Assembly (NCBI GenBank): GCA_964019165.1
Contig: OZ025282.1
Span: forward strand, 772,001-836,000
From: Mastigias papua
Taxonomy: Eukaryota; Cnidaria; Scyphozoa; Rhizostomeae; Mastigiidae
Length of the DNA stretch: 64,000 nt
Reading direction: 5' to 3'
Made by a program: the position numbers and the translations under genes. This document shows, piece after piece, positions 1 through 11,150 of the stretch. The stretch's first letter is position 1. Each line of letters opens with the position of its first letter. The notes under the pieces are model-generated. The model was given only the letters and a program-made list of their open reading frames with translations. It was not told the DNA's origin and searched no databases.

Positions 1-759
1 GTGAACGTCGTCAAGCCCTTCCTTCACAACCTTTGCCGCCGTATCAGCACATTCAAATTCCACCACAGCAACAGTTTCACTCACGAGGTCTGGATTATGA
101 GCAAAATGGGACTGCAAATCAGCAGGGTATTTCTTACCATGTCGAACAATGCGTACACTGACAATTTCCCCTCTTTCTTTAAATAAATCTGATATGAAAT
201 CCATGGAAGGGTTCTCTGTGTTCATGCTTGAAACAACGACAAATCGGACTGGAGGTTGCTCGAAGAGCTTCTCCGGCAAAGGATTTTTACGTTTGATTTT
301 CGTGCATTCCTCATTCATTAGCAACAACGCAGAATCTTTTAGAGCCTCACAAATAACTTTATAATCCTTGCAAATAGATCGCATCTTTTTAAAAGATGAT
401 AACAGTTTCAAGTTCACATACCCCTCTTTGTTTCTTTTCACGTGCTTCAACAGGAACCCATCTTTCTCGAGATTTTCGTCACTGAACAAAAACTCAGTTT
501 GGGATATTATTTTCTCCTTTAATTCAGATGTCAATTTTATAGTGCTTGATCGTCTCACAATCTTATCTCTTGATCTGCTATCTTCTATTTTCTCTTCTTT
601 GGTATCACAGAAATCATCCCCATCAGAGTCCGTAATGTATGGCGTGCTGTTATCGGACAAACTTCCAGAACGACCGATAGGCCTATCAGAGAGAGCGCCA
701 TCATCATCTTCCGCTGGGGCAACTACGACCACTTCGACCTCCGCTTTTCGCTCTTCCAT
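1..759 (-). CDS. LARP6: La-related protein 6 (LARP6), 5' exon, truncated by window edge
   Basis: RNA-binding protein; vertebrate LARP6 binds the 5' stem-loop of collagen mRNAs. The minus strand is open for 253 codons from the ATG at 759 to the window edge. No in-frame ATG lies between this one and the upstream stop (about 898), so it is the likely start. Residues 1-75 are acidic and serine-rich. Residues about 76-160 match a La motif, with QTEFLFSDENLEKDGFLLKH and GYVNLKLLSSFKKM as its signature. An RRM-like domain starts near 171 (VRFVVVSS, then GEIVSVRIVRHGKK) and contains the long insertion typical of LARP6. The La-module order and the linker length fit LARP6 better than LARP1, LARP4 or LARP7. 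The rest of the RRM and any C-terminal LSA motif lie outside the window. Confidence 0.92.
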   Translation of the reverse strand, partial: MEERKAEVEVVVVAPAEDDDGALSDRPIGRSGSLSDNSTPYITDSDGDDFCDTKEEKIEDSRSRDKIVRRSSTIKLTSELKEKIISQTEFLFSDENLEKDGFLLKHVKRNKEGYVNLKLLSSFKKMRSICKDYKVICEALKDSALLLMNEECTKIKRKNPLPEKLFEQPPVRFVVVSSMNTENPSMDFISDLFKERGEIVSVRIVRHGKKYPADLQSHFAHNPDLVSETVAVVEFECADTAAKVVKEGLDDVH

Positions 760-2140
760 GGCTCTTGTCACTGTCCTGCTTCCTCCAGAAATTTTAAGTC
801 TAATTGGAGGTGAAGAACGTCTATTAGACGGAGAACCTAAACTTTTCCCTTGCACTCCGTTATACCCACGACTGTTGCGCCTACTGATTCAATATGACGT
901 CAGTATCTAATATTTATAAACAATGGGTAACCACGTGATACTAGCATTGATTTCATCATGTGACTCAGTCATGCGGCTTGCTGTTAACTAAATACGTCAC
1001 ACTCAACTACGTGTGTTGTTTCTGGTAGTCTGAAACGTGTTATGGGTTCCGTAACACTAAACGATAGCTAACTCGAGGGCTCAGCAGACAGTAGTACGTT
1101 TGAGTTGCTGATCGCACTGAAAATGTTATGAGGCTGCATCGAATATACAAACCGTACATTCATCTGCTGCTCTCAATCATGCTAGGAGGTACAGACAGCC
1201 ATATCAATAACCTGTTAGACATGCCCATCTTCTATCTTTGATTACAAAACGAAAACACATTCTGTCTGCTAATGGGTGTGATATTCCCGGGCTTTTGAAA
1301 GCATCTGCTACTTACACAATAAGAATGCTAGTTAATGATACCATTCAGACAGTTTCCTTGTTGAGCTATGAAAGACCGCATGTATCATTCCAGAAGTATT
1401 TGAACCATGACACTTTTCATTAACAACTTATTCAACTTTGACACAGAAATGTCTTCATAGATATCAGATTTGCATATGATCTCTTTCCATAGCAATGAAT
1501 GAATATGAACGTACCAATATGGTGTTGCGTAATCCAATGTGCTTCTTTGAGAGGAATAACTCTGCGGTCCTCAGGCTGAAGTTTTGGATACATGACAGCG
1601 GGGAACTTTTATTCATTTCACAACACCTTTCATCAGCTATTGTCCATTTAGGTTATTTTCATAATAGCCTTCTGAGGAGATTTTTACAAAGTACAACAAG
1701 GGCTTTTAAGGGAAAAGTTAAAACTGCACCTCATCGGCTGGTAGATATTATAGTAAGGACAGGAGGACTATTGAGGACAACATGTTTGTATAAGAAACAG
1801 GTTTATACGAAACCCAAAACTAGACAAACTAACATTTACAAAACTTTAGAACACCAAGGAAAGAGTTAAGAAACTTGAGAACTCTCTGTGCCGATTTAGC
1901 AAGTTTCTACTACAGCATGCTTTGTTTGCTACACAATTTTCAGTAGAGGCATATCAAGGCTCAAAACCGCTTAAATTCATGAATAACATAAGAATAGTGT
2001 AAGACTCAAGTTCTACTAAAGCTTAGAATTTTAGCTTATTTTAGTTCTCTTTAGCAAACAAGACAAGCATGAGCTTCCCTTATTCAGTCTGGGAGTCATT
2101 GCACTATGATAAAACTCAGCAAATCTTCGGGGAGTGTCAG
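760..2140. other. LARP6 upstream region and gene-poor spacer
   Basis: The first 350 bases hold the presumed LARP6 5' UTR and promoter. E-box-like CACGTG-type words occur (ACCACGTGAT near 932, ACTACGTGTG near 1005) with a TCATGTGAC word near 956. No TATA box is convincing. A 124-codon plus-strand frame at 1495-1869 has no recognisable domain and no splice context, so it is not called. AT-rich sequence with loosely repeated 'TTAAGAAT' words follows. Confidence 0.4.
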
Positions 2141-2144
2141 TTTA

Positions 2145-2425
2145 GGGACGGTCATTATTTATGGCCAGGATGGGGACTAAAGAGGAAGTGTTATAAGTCC
2201 TCAAACACATTTACCCCACCATTTGTTTAAGTCAAATTTTCTTCATCCCTCCGAAGAAAACCAGTAAAAAAAGGGATGCACAAATATGGTATATGTTTTT
2301 ACACTACCCCTGTGGTCAAAAATTAAAAATCATTCCTCTATCACACCTAACACAGGCTATTTTTTTCAGATACCCTACCAACATATCTTCAGTCCCCACC
2401 CCGGTCATAAACAATGACTGCTCCC
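2145..2425. mobile_element. Harbinger-like MITE, copy 1
   Basis: A 281-bp element with terminal inverted repeats of about 35 bp. The left end reads GGGACGGTCATTATTTATGG and the right end is its reverse complement with a few changes. It is flanked by TTA on both sides (2142-2144 and 2426-2428). A second copy lies at 42116-42394, also between TTA duplications. The 3-bp TTA target and GGG-starting ends fit PIF/Harbinger-type MITEs. No transposase is present. Confidence 0.7.
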
Positions 2426-2429
2426 TTAC

Positions 2430-3804
2430 ACAATTTGCATAGTAAGAATCTGTTTGTATGAGTATTAATGCTCAAAAATCGCTAAAATTTAGGAACAGTT
2501 TAAGAATATTCTTAGGCTCAAAAGTAGAAACAAAATTTGAGAATATTGATACTCAGCAAACAACTAGGTAGTATTCTTAAAAGAAAGTATGCAAGCCTTA
2601 TGGACACTACAAAGACATTGCTTTCCGTTTTGGTTTCGTTATCGATGCAATTTTTTTCAAGAAGTCTTTAAGAAACTTTAAGAACTAAAATGTGGCCAAA
2701 CATGAAGAAACTGTTACACTTGGCCTCGATCTGGGTTGCTTTTAAACGTATAATCTTTGATTCTCATAAGCACACACAAAATGCACCTAAGCAGTAGGCA
2801 CTGAAATTATTCATGTTTCATTGCTATGCTTTAGGGATAAAATTTCTATATAGCAATTAACTTCGAAGGAAATTTTTCTAAACGAAGGTTTAAAATAGTC
2901 TGCACAGATTACTCTAAAGAACTGCACAAAATGATTTAAGAACTGCACATTCTGTGAAAAAATGCACGTTAAAAAACCCCTAAGGTACACCCAAGGAGGT
3001 TTTCACTATATAGTAGTGAGGGCAGTCTCACCCTCCCCTTTCAATGATTGACTCTTCATGATTCTGCCTTGAAGGGATATAAGAGCCTTCGAGCAAACTT
3101 ACATACAAGAAAGTTCTATAGGAAAAGTTTTCGGAACCACAAGAGACTGTTGTCGAACAGTTTGCAGTATTTGATTTAAATCCTTTCAAATTAAAGATTT
3201 CTTATAAGAATATTGTCTATAAGAATATCAAGGCTCAAATTCTCTCAAATTTAAGAATAATGTAAGAATAATATCAGGTTGAAGCTTCATCAAGGTATTT
3301 ATTTTTGTGCTGATTTGAGCTTCTTTTTGAAAACAAAGTAAGTGTGGGAGTAATAATACTAAAATGCGACTCAGGAACTCTTCAGGGGGTGCCCGTTACA
3401 CCATACTATGGTTACACACACTTTTTGTTATAAGAACTATACGAGATGTAATGCTCAAAATCGCTGAAATATAAAAATAATTTAAGAATTTCATTTTTCA
3501 TTTCATTTCATTCATTTGATAATATTTATACAGGTTAAAGCTTCATAAATAATTATGTTTTTCAACCTGACCTGTTTGAAAGATAAAAATAAGCTCTAAT
3601 ACTAATAACAAATGAAATTTACTGACCTAACCTATTGAAGCCCAGTGAAAAATTAGATATTCTTATAAAAAAATTGTGTTCCATTGACCTTGAATTTTAG
3701 TAACGCAAAGTTCATGAATAAAGGGGCATAGTCACAGACATAGTCAGAAATAAAACCGTTTCGATCATTTCGTGCAGAAATTAACCTCTATAGTTGGGGA
3801 ATAT
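2430..3804. repeat. AT-rich spacer with diverged dispersed repeat units
   Basis: No gene is visible. A degenerate motif of about 80 bp recurs near 1950, 2465, 3225 and 3450. Each copy has a 'GCTCAAAA-CGCT-AAATT' block followed by TTAAGAATA-type words. The copies are too diverged to give unit borders by eye. Confidence 0.4.
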
Positions 3805-4036
3805 GGGCGCGTAGCTAAATGGATAGAGTGCTTGACTGCTAATCAAAACATCGATGATTCGAGCCGAACCCTCGGATCATAGTTGGGACGCTCTCTCACC
3901 GTCCATCCACCAGCAAATGGATAATTTGGTGGCAACACTAGGGAAGTTAAAGACCGCGAAGAAAGGAACTGGCCACCCCACCTCACTATGCCGGTGGCTC
4001 AGGGTAAGTGTCCTCTCTAAAAGGCATTCCCCAACG
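3805..4036 (+). mobile_element. tRNA-Ser-derived SINE, copy 1
   Basis: The 5' part resembles a serine tRNA (GCT anticodon region). It has an A-box-like TAGCTAAATGG, an anticodon-arm-like CTTGACTGCTAATC and a B-box-like GATTCGAGCC. The acceptor stem cannot form, so it is not a working tRNA. The body contains CCGTCCATCCACCAGCAAAT and ends near GGTGGCTCAGGGT. A second copy on the minus strand at 59719-59943 shares head and body, which confirms a dispersed family. The body resembles a shared SINE central domain, but the superfamily is not assigned. Confidence 0.8.
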
Positions 4037-4389
4037 TACGAATCGCATATGGAACTAGCCTTTAACCTTTACCTAGTAGGGGAATAGAATTACAATATTA
4101 GATAGTACTTTTTAAAATGCTACTTTGTGCATTTAATCTCATTTTTAATTCTTTGTTCAAGGTAGCCCGGTCAATCTAAATATATGATTTTTCATGGGGC
4201 CGAGACAAAATCGTTACATATTTATAAAACTAAAATGCTGTCTGAACTTTACTCAAAATAATACATATAAAAGCAATTTTGCATCATTTCTATCTGTACC
4301 AAGGTATTCTGTACAAAATGTTTCAGTTGTGACAATACAATACTGGTGCAGTTTTCATCTTGGCGATTGTCATCATTAGCGAAATTATA

Positions 4390-4765
4390 CGCTTTGTTTT
4401 TATAAGGAACCACTTTATAAGGAGCGTAAATGTAGAATGTAGAAATATTTTAAGAACTTAGACTACTACAGGAAAATCCCCTAAATACGTGAAAGTCTGT
4501 TGGTGCTATAGTGAACTTATGTAGTACCACACTTCCCTAGGAAACTTTTCAATTTGAAAAATGTTTATAACAGCAAGCAATCAAGAATTAGCAAGCCGGT
4601 TCCATTCATTTGCAGCCAAAATCAGTATAGATTGTTTGCTATGCTTGTGTCAAGTGTTTCATTGGTCTTAAGGAACTTCTAGTACTACAATCTGATAATT
4701 GGAAGTCCGAAAATAAGGAACTTTTAGAACTAGGCCTCGAGCTAGCTTCCTTATGAAAAAGTGCG
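4390..4765. mobile_element. CACGC-family MITE, diverged copy a
   Basis: A 376-bp copy flanked by TA. The left end has TATAAGGAACCACTTTATAA. The right end has CTAGCTTCCTTATGAAAAAG followed by GCG-TA. Internal blocks such as 'AAAATAAGGAACTTTTAGAA' match copies c and d (17848-18271, 18734-19187). The middle has diverged from those copies. Confidence 0.7.
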
Positions 4766-5950
4766 TAGTCAGAATCATATGAGAAAAAATTTCTAAGGAG
4801 AAACTGTTCGACATCAGAATCATGTGTTGATGAGTGTGGCTCACTGAATATGATACGTAGTAACTCATTAACAAATTTTATAAATATGAGGATGTTTTGA
4901 ATCTGCAAGAGCATGGTGTTCACATGTAGAATCTCGCAAACCAAACCACAATGCCAAAAGCTATCATCGATCTTGGCCTACTCTACACATGAGAGTTGAT
5001 AATGACGTAAGTTCTACCACAAATTAGCCAAGAAGACCAGATTTGGATCGCTTTCGTAACACTTTTGGAAGCTGATGATATGTAACTGGTGTTTCTCATC
5101 GATGCGAACTTTGCCCTTTGGACGTCCACAGCATTCCGTGGCGTTCTAAACAACTGATACTAGGAGCAGATAGGCTTGTAGCAAGGGAGTTGCCTGGGGG
5201 TAAGACTCCTCCTGGAATCCTAAAAAATAACTCATTTGCCCCTCAGAAATCGAGCACTCGAGCATGTTTTGCATCATTCTGTATCATTTGTCATAAGTCA
5301 ATCCTACAATGACGTAATTGAATGGGTTTTGAACACCTCTGGGGGGAATGCCGGGCCGTCTAGCAGATTGATACTGGCTACGCCCAGGGTAACTGTGCCC
5401 CTCTAACAAAATGACACTGGCTACGGGCCTGGAAGGAGGCTATCACAGCACAATAAAAAGAATGGTTTATATAAAGCGGACTTTTACTAATGCACTAGAT
5501 TCGATATGTAAAGATATCTTAACTCTACTGAGGCGAGAGGAACCATAAATTCAATAGGATTTATAAAAGCTCAGAGGCCACGTAACGACATCCACGAAAG
5601 GCATTTGATAAGGATAATATAACTTAGAAACAAACAAGATTTGCTACATGCTATAGATACGCGCTTACTTAAAATCTCCTTTCCTCAAAAAGTTAAATAT
5701 ATATCAATGTTGATATTGAAAAAAATGCTACAACACATTATACTAAAAAAAGTTTCCTCTCTAGCAAAAGGAAGTCCCTACTTTCGGATGCCAGAAAGGT
5801 TTTGTGTTAACTGGGCAAATATACTATTAATTGTCGTATTCAAAGCCACATCTTATACCGCAAAGTTTGCATATACGCAAGAACGTATAAGCAGATAACG
5901 AGGGCTTAAGATTAGGCTAATTTGACTCAATATGAGGCCTTTAAATAACA
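4766..5950. other. spacer, no gene seen
   Basis: Between the two MITE copies I see no splice-bounded exon or protein similarity. GC-richer patches near 5160-5230 and 5340-5430 ('GCCAGGGTAACTGTGCC'-like words) may be old transposon ends but could not be classified. Confidence 0.3.
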
Positions 5951-5954
5951 TGCT

Positions 5955-6335
5955 TTCTTACACGGTACCGTTATCTAAGGAACCTACATGTGAAAGGCCA
6001 TCAATCTAAGGAACTTTGACAAAATCTCTGAGGATATTTTCAATTTGGAATATTTTTATCACTACAAAAAATCAAGAAGTAAGAAGCAAGATGTGCACAA
6101 ATTGTAGTACTCCTTGTAGCAAGTGGTTCAAAGGCGGATTTACATTGAAACTGGCAGTGTCCTTAATGCCATGTCCTAACATTCAACACTTACAACGTCT
6201 AAAGCACTAAATGTGTATTTGAAATTAATCAACTATTAAGGAACTCTTAGTACTAAAATGTGATCAAAAGAGGTTCAAAAATAAGGAACGTCAACAACAT
6301 GGCCTTGGGTTAGGTTCCTAGGGAAGTACGTAGCA
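5955..6335. mobile_element. CACGC-family MITE, degraded copy b
   Basis: Related to copies c and d through CTAAGGAACCTACATGTGAA on the left, and AAAAATAAGGAACG with TAGGTTCCTAGGGAAG on the right. The ends are eroded and limits are approximate. Confidence 0.5.
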
Positions 6336-6339
6336 AAAG

Positions 6340-7990
6340 AAGGAAAGACCTGGTTTGACATAACAATTCAAGTGAGAGGATTTAGTACACACTAACCATG
6401 TTTCATAGTGAAAGTGACGTTCTCAAACTAAGTGGAATTCTGCATCATTTTCTACAAAATGCATGGTAGTTTTCAAGTAATCACAGCAAATTATGGGGTA
6501 AAACCTGATGGCAACTAAGTGATAACCACTTTCTATAGTATAAAGCGATGGGATTTGTATGAAAATAAGACGGCCTAGCTGACAATGATAAAAAGTATAA
6601 TAAAATGTTATATACTACAATGCTAATTAACAATTTTCTGCTTTAATGAAAAAATGAGTTTTGGAATAAACGCAGGAGAAAAGTGCATATAGATAAAGAA
6701 AGAGGATAAAAGAAGATAGAAGGACTGAGTTGACTAAACTACCAAGATTAATATTGGCCTAGGGCTACTTATTAATGTAATGCTTAACAAATAAACTAAT
6801 GAACATAACAAAAATGGTCACACAAAGTGCAGCAACAACTGCACCAAAGTGAATCATACAATTACTATAGTAAAAGTCATGCATTCATTGACTGACAAAC
6901 ATACACATGAAATCAACCGCATTAACGGGTCTTATTTTCATTACACATGTAGTAGTTCCATTGAATAATGCCTTTCATCAAGCTCTCCATGTCAACCTTT
7001 TCAACAATTTTAAGAAGTTAATTATATATATTCATCATTGAACTAACTGATTATTCAACAACTACTTAATCCCAGACTTCATCAATCATTTGTCGCAGGA
7101 TTCTAAGCACGCACACTGTATTCCCTAAGGTATATAATACCGCTTACGAAAGCTTAAAATATACTTGACAAATCCATGCTTAGGTGAGCGGAATAGATCC
7201 TAGTCAATTAAAATCTACCTCAAAATACTGCAAATATGCCTAAACTTATATTAGCTACGCTCTTAGAAAACGTAACTGCATAAAACGATCAATCGTCTTG
7301 GGAAATTCATTATCTAAATATGCTTTTAACTTTTTCATAAAATACGAAATATAAATACCAGTAAACCATCAACATACTGTTGATAGAAAATCAATAAACT
7401 TTTGAAGAACTAATTTGAAGTGATTACTGTAATCACACAAATACACAATAGTACTGATTTTTATAGTATACCTTCGAATACAAGAAACACTACCTTACCA
7501 AAATACGACATAAACAGAACAAGGCGGAATTTCGAATAAACCTAGATTATTGAAATAAGCATAGTCAATGTTTCTGCTACTATGACAACATGCATCAATG
7601 TCTATGGGGAAGCGGATAAGCCTCAAGACGGAAGTTTCTTCGCCAATATTTACAAATGCAGCAAATCAAATATCATTGCATCTGAAAGCGAAATGATGAA
7701 AATACTTTTAAGTTGACAGGTAGTAACTTTCCATAGAAATAAATAAGACACATTGGAATGAATAAATTAGCAAAGACTCATATAGGCTGTCTGTTTTCAA
7801 AACTCTTCACAAGTCTGTACTTCCTAATGCATCAGTCAATTGGTTCATTTCGGTAAATGATTGCTTTCCAGAAGACGAGCTCAAGATTCTAGTTAGTGAG
7901 ACCATTAATGTGAATAGACAGGAATAATAAGAAAAAAGATTTGCTCTTCAACGAAACATATGTTCAAATACACCCTAATTACATTCATAC
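6340..7990. other. AT-rich region downstream of the Rab11-FIP gene
   Basis: No coding signal was found on either strand. The part next to 7993 should hold the 3' UTR of the minus-strand Rab11-FIP gene. No single polyadenylation signal stands out. Confidence 0.35.
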
Positions 7991-7992
7991 CT

Positions 7993-10661
7993 CTAGCGGT
8001 ATATTCTCCTAGATTCCAGTGCCTCGGGGTATTTGTCCATTAAATATAAAAGCAAACGATCCACGTAATTCCTAAGCTGCTTGTTTTCTTCCTTAAGAAC
8101 TGCAAAAAACATATCAATTGGATAACATGCGCAACAAAATGCACAGAATGACGTGTTATTTACAACAATGACCTACACTTAAATCTTTCAATTTTGTTGG
8201 TAATATTTCTTGCAAAATTTACGTTACATATTATTCATAAATTACAATCGAATGATCTATCTTTCATTTAGAAAAACTGCATACTTCACATCAAAAACAT
8301 GCATTAAACTAAGGGGCCAATATAATGAAAACGACGGGTCTTGGCAATATAGAAACGCTATAAAAATACAGTGTTATATGAAAAGCCACGAAAGCAGGAA
8401 TTTTAGGCCTAACGCTTTCAAACTTTTGCCACTTAAGTGTATACATCATCAATAAATAGTTATGATCAACATATTTTGTGCATAAATGATTATGAAAATA
8501 TGAAAAATTTACATTTAGTTCCAACTTAAAATTATGCTATTTGAAGTAGTTGTAAGCAGTGAGATGTGATGTAATTTAAAAAATTGGAGTATCAAATATA
8601 TGTCATATGAGAATGGAGACTGAGGGAACAAAACAGTACCTTAGGCCGTTTAATTTTTGCGTCAGCTAAATTTAGCGAAAAAGAAGTAGCCCAGATTTAA
8701 CGCAAGTTTGATTTAGCGAATAGCAGATTAGACTGATTAAGATTAATACAAAAGCTAGCTAAAATTAATTTTAGCGCAATTTTAATTTAGCGAAACCACA
8801 ACCTGTCGCTAAAATTGTTAAAATAACATGACACAAAAATTAAACGGCGAAAGGTATGTGTGGTGTAGCTGATTGAGAAAGGAAATGCTGCTGGACATAG
8901 AAAAAATGCAACTCCATGAGTAGACTAGAATTAACTCAACATGTCACAAAAGAAGCTTTAGTACTAACCAAGGTTTATGAAAAAATCAAATACCTTGCAC
9001 TTCGTTTGTTAATAGCTCCACCTCCTTCTTCAAGCCCTCATCGGCGTCTTTCTTATCCTGAGCTTGAACTTTACCACCTTGAAAACAAAGCTTCCACATA
9101 CAGTAAAAAGTGTTGCTCTGAAAGAAACTGATTTGAGACCCAAGTTACGTCAAAGCACGCCTAGACCTGAGTACTATATGAAATTTCTGAGCAATATCAA
9201 AGTAGAATGATATTGTACTTATCTTATGTGCACATTTTCAAGTTAGCCTTCTTAATTTTCTGCTAGGTGAACGCTACCATAATCTTATCTAAGACCTTGT
9301 TAACACTGAATCAGATCATTTTTTGATCCGCTACAAAAGTTGTGTTGGAACAGCTTCACTTTTACATACACGCAAGTGATCCGATACAAAACTTGGTCGG
9401 CTAACCGATACAACTTTTGCACTCGTTAAGAAAGAGAATTGCTGCTGTACGAATATGGATCAAAAGTTGTACCGGTAAACAGTGCAAACGCAACTGCTCG
9501 GAGTGGTTTTTGTAGCGGATCAACAATTGACCCATCAGAATGCAAACGAGGTCTAACACTTTCCTTAGTTCATACACTCTTTGCGCAATATCTCCAGTAT
9601 CCAAAAGCGTTCAAGAGTCTCTGTTGCTGTTTGGCTGTTGAAACTAATATAGCATACGATTGTATCACATTTAGATGCAATCAATTTCTGCAATGAAAGT
9701 ACCAAATAAAAGAGTAAAACAAACTCATAAGGCTATGCAATTGCCGCTATGCAACTCACCAAGCGAAAATCGCCGTGCACCTTGCTTCTTGCTTTCTGGT
9801 GTAACAATCTTACCATTCGGTGAAACTCTCTCCACCTGCTTTGCACCATTCGGAAAATGTTCAACTTCGGCAACTTTCTCAAATTCAAAATGGGTTTTGG
9901 ATACACAGGATCCCCCTGCTGCAGTCATCAATGAGACAGGCCCCACACCTTCACCAGGTGAAGTTGTACACATCAATTTACTTGAAGATAAATATTCAAC
10001 AGTAGCAAGAGAGTCATAACCTGCAACTGTTAATGCTATAATATCCTCTTTACTGTCACCTAGATTTTTTCCAATTATCTGAATTAGGGTTCCACCGCAG
10101 CTAGGTCCAGATATAGGCGTAATTATATTTATTTCCGGTGGGTCAGCAGTTTTTTCCACTACTGGTTCCAACTCGGCCAAGCTGGAAGATCTGTCCGATC
10201 TAGGGCTTGGAATTTGAGGGAAATTTAAGAACAAACTAGTAGCTCGCTTTAAGCCCGTTGCTGCAGGCTTAGATCGTTCCAGTGTCCTACTAAAGGTTGG
10301 CTTGTAAGTAACAGCTCCCAAGTCTTCAACAGAAACGGATCCTTTAAGCGATGTACCGCCATACTTTATCGATCCTGTTCTCACTCTATCACTAAACTGC
10401 TTGATATTAAGTTTCTCTTTGAATTTAAAAAAATTACTTCCTTTCTTCGTCGGTATGTCTGCATCTCTGTATTCCGTTATCCAACAGTCGACACATATTT
10501 CACCTACTGGATTCAAGTTTCGCCTGTGAGGCCCAAGAGGTATCCATTTGAACGTATGTTCTTCGTAAGGAATATCTGGCAGAGGGATTCGAATCTGTCC
10601 TAGTGTGTCGTCCTTGTCTTTAACAGTTAGCTTCAAGGGTAATTTTGGATCTGTGATATCG
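7993..10661 (-). CDS. Rab11 family-interacting protein (class I type) with TIG domain, 3' exons
   Basis: Class I Rab11-FIPs bind membranes through a C2 domain and Rab11/Rab25 through a C-terminal helix, acting in endosome recycling. Three minus-strand exons join in phase: 10661-9760, 9077-8994 and 8099-7993 (TAG), giving 363 residues. Residues 1-66 are the second half of a C2 domain (KLTVKDKDDTLGQIRIPL). Residues about 174-262 are an IPT/TIG domain (GKNLGDSKEDIIALTVAGYD, SSSKLMCTTSPGEG) most like that of exocyst Sec5. The last 60 residues are a coiled coil ending in QLRNYVDRLLLYLMDKYPEA, the FIP Rab11-binding pattern. The N-terminal C2 half is upstream and was not placed. A 2.9-kb hAT-like element begins 52 bp upstream of the first exon. 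The C2 and RBD calls are firm; the family member is not. Confidence 0.85.
8639..8854. mobile_element. 216-bp MITE in Rab11-FIP intron
   Basis: The terminal inverted repeats contain GCCGTTTAATTTTTGCGTCA on the left and its near-perfect reverse complement on the right. The element is bounded by TA. The interior repeats 'ATTTAGCGAA' words. It lies in the last intron of the Rab11-FIP gene. The TA target suggests a Tc1/mariner-like mover. Confidence 0.7.
9323..9523. mobile_element. 201-bp MITE with TTGATCCGCTACAAAA ends
   Basis: The inverted termini TTGATCCGCTACAAAA and TTTTTGTAGCGGATCAA bound a 201-bp non-coding element. It sits in the intron between the TIG exon and the coiled-coil exon. Internal GATCCGATACAAAACTT and GGATCAAAAGTTGTACC words are further diverged terminal-like repeats. 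Superfamily unknown. Confidence 0.65.
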
Positions 10662-10979
10662 CTAGAAATGATCCAAATATAGTAAATTAAAATAATACAT
10701 GTTGTCATACGGCAGAGGCGGATCCAGGACGCCGCACACGCCGCCTGTGCGGCAGTAAAAAATATTACGTACCATGACGTCATCATTGCTTTCCGAGTAG
10801 TGAAGACGAACACGATAGACTTTAAAGAATGTAGTTCTACATCGGACTTTTGGTGCGGCACCTCAGACAATAGAGCAGCCTTTTGGTAACAATAGAGCTA
10901 TGGAGGCCTTGCTTTGTAGAACATGTCAAAATTCATTGTGTAAGATGTCAGTTCTATTCAAAGTAATTGTCTAGCCTTC

Positions 10980-11150
10980 AAAAAATCGAGCGGCATTTCA
11001 AGCATGAGAACAATAGGCGGTACTGTTTGATCAAAAAATCGAGCGGCATTTCAATCATGAGAACAATAGGCGGTACTGTTTGATCAAAAAATCGAGCGGC
11101 ATGTCAAATTTGAAAACAATAGGCGGTCTTTTTGATTAAAAATCGAGCGG
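10980..11150. repeat. 53-54-bp tandem repeat, about 3.3 units
   Basis: The unit starts AAAAAATCGAGCGGCATTTC and contains AACAATAGGCGGTACTG. It occurs at about 10981, 11034, 11088 and (partial) 11141. The first two copies are nearly identical. It lies inside the hAT-like element, as subterminal repeats often do. Confidence 0.85.

Noticed and set aside
368..910. 180-codon plus-strand ORF
   Set aside because: Antisense shadow of the LARP6 exon, whose minus-strand frame has clear La-motif similarity.
1495..1869. 124-codon plus-strand ORF
   Set aside because: No domain, no splice context, no neighbour support; ordinary chance ORF in spacer.
3805..3880. functional tRNA-Ser gene
   Set aside because: The acceptor stem does not pair and the SINE body follows directly; a second diverged copy exists at 59.9 kb.
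9675..10019. 114-codon plus-strand ORF
   Set aside because: Antisense to the TIG-coding exon; no domain.
10662..10870. N-terminal extension of the C2/TIG ORF to an ATG at 10870
   Set aside because: Sequence upstream of 10661 is intron with an acceptor (CATTTCTAG|C), and beyond 10713 it is hAT-like transposon; the extension has no C2 similarity.
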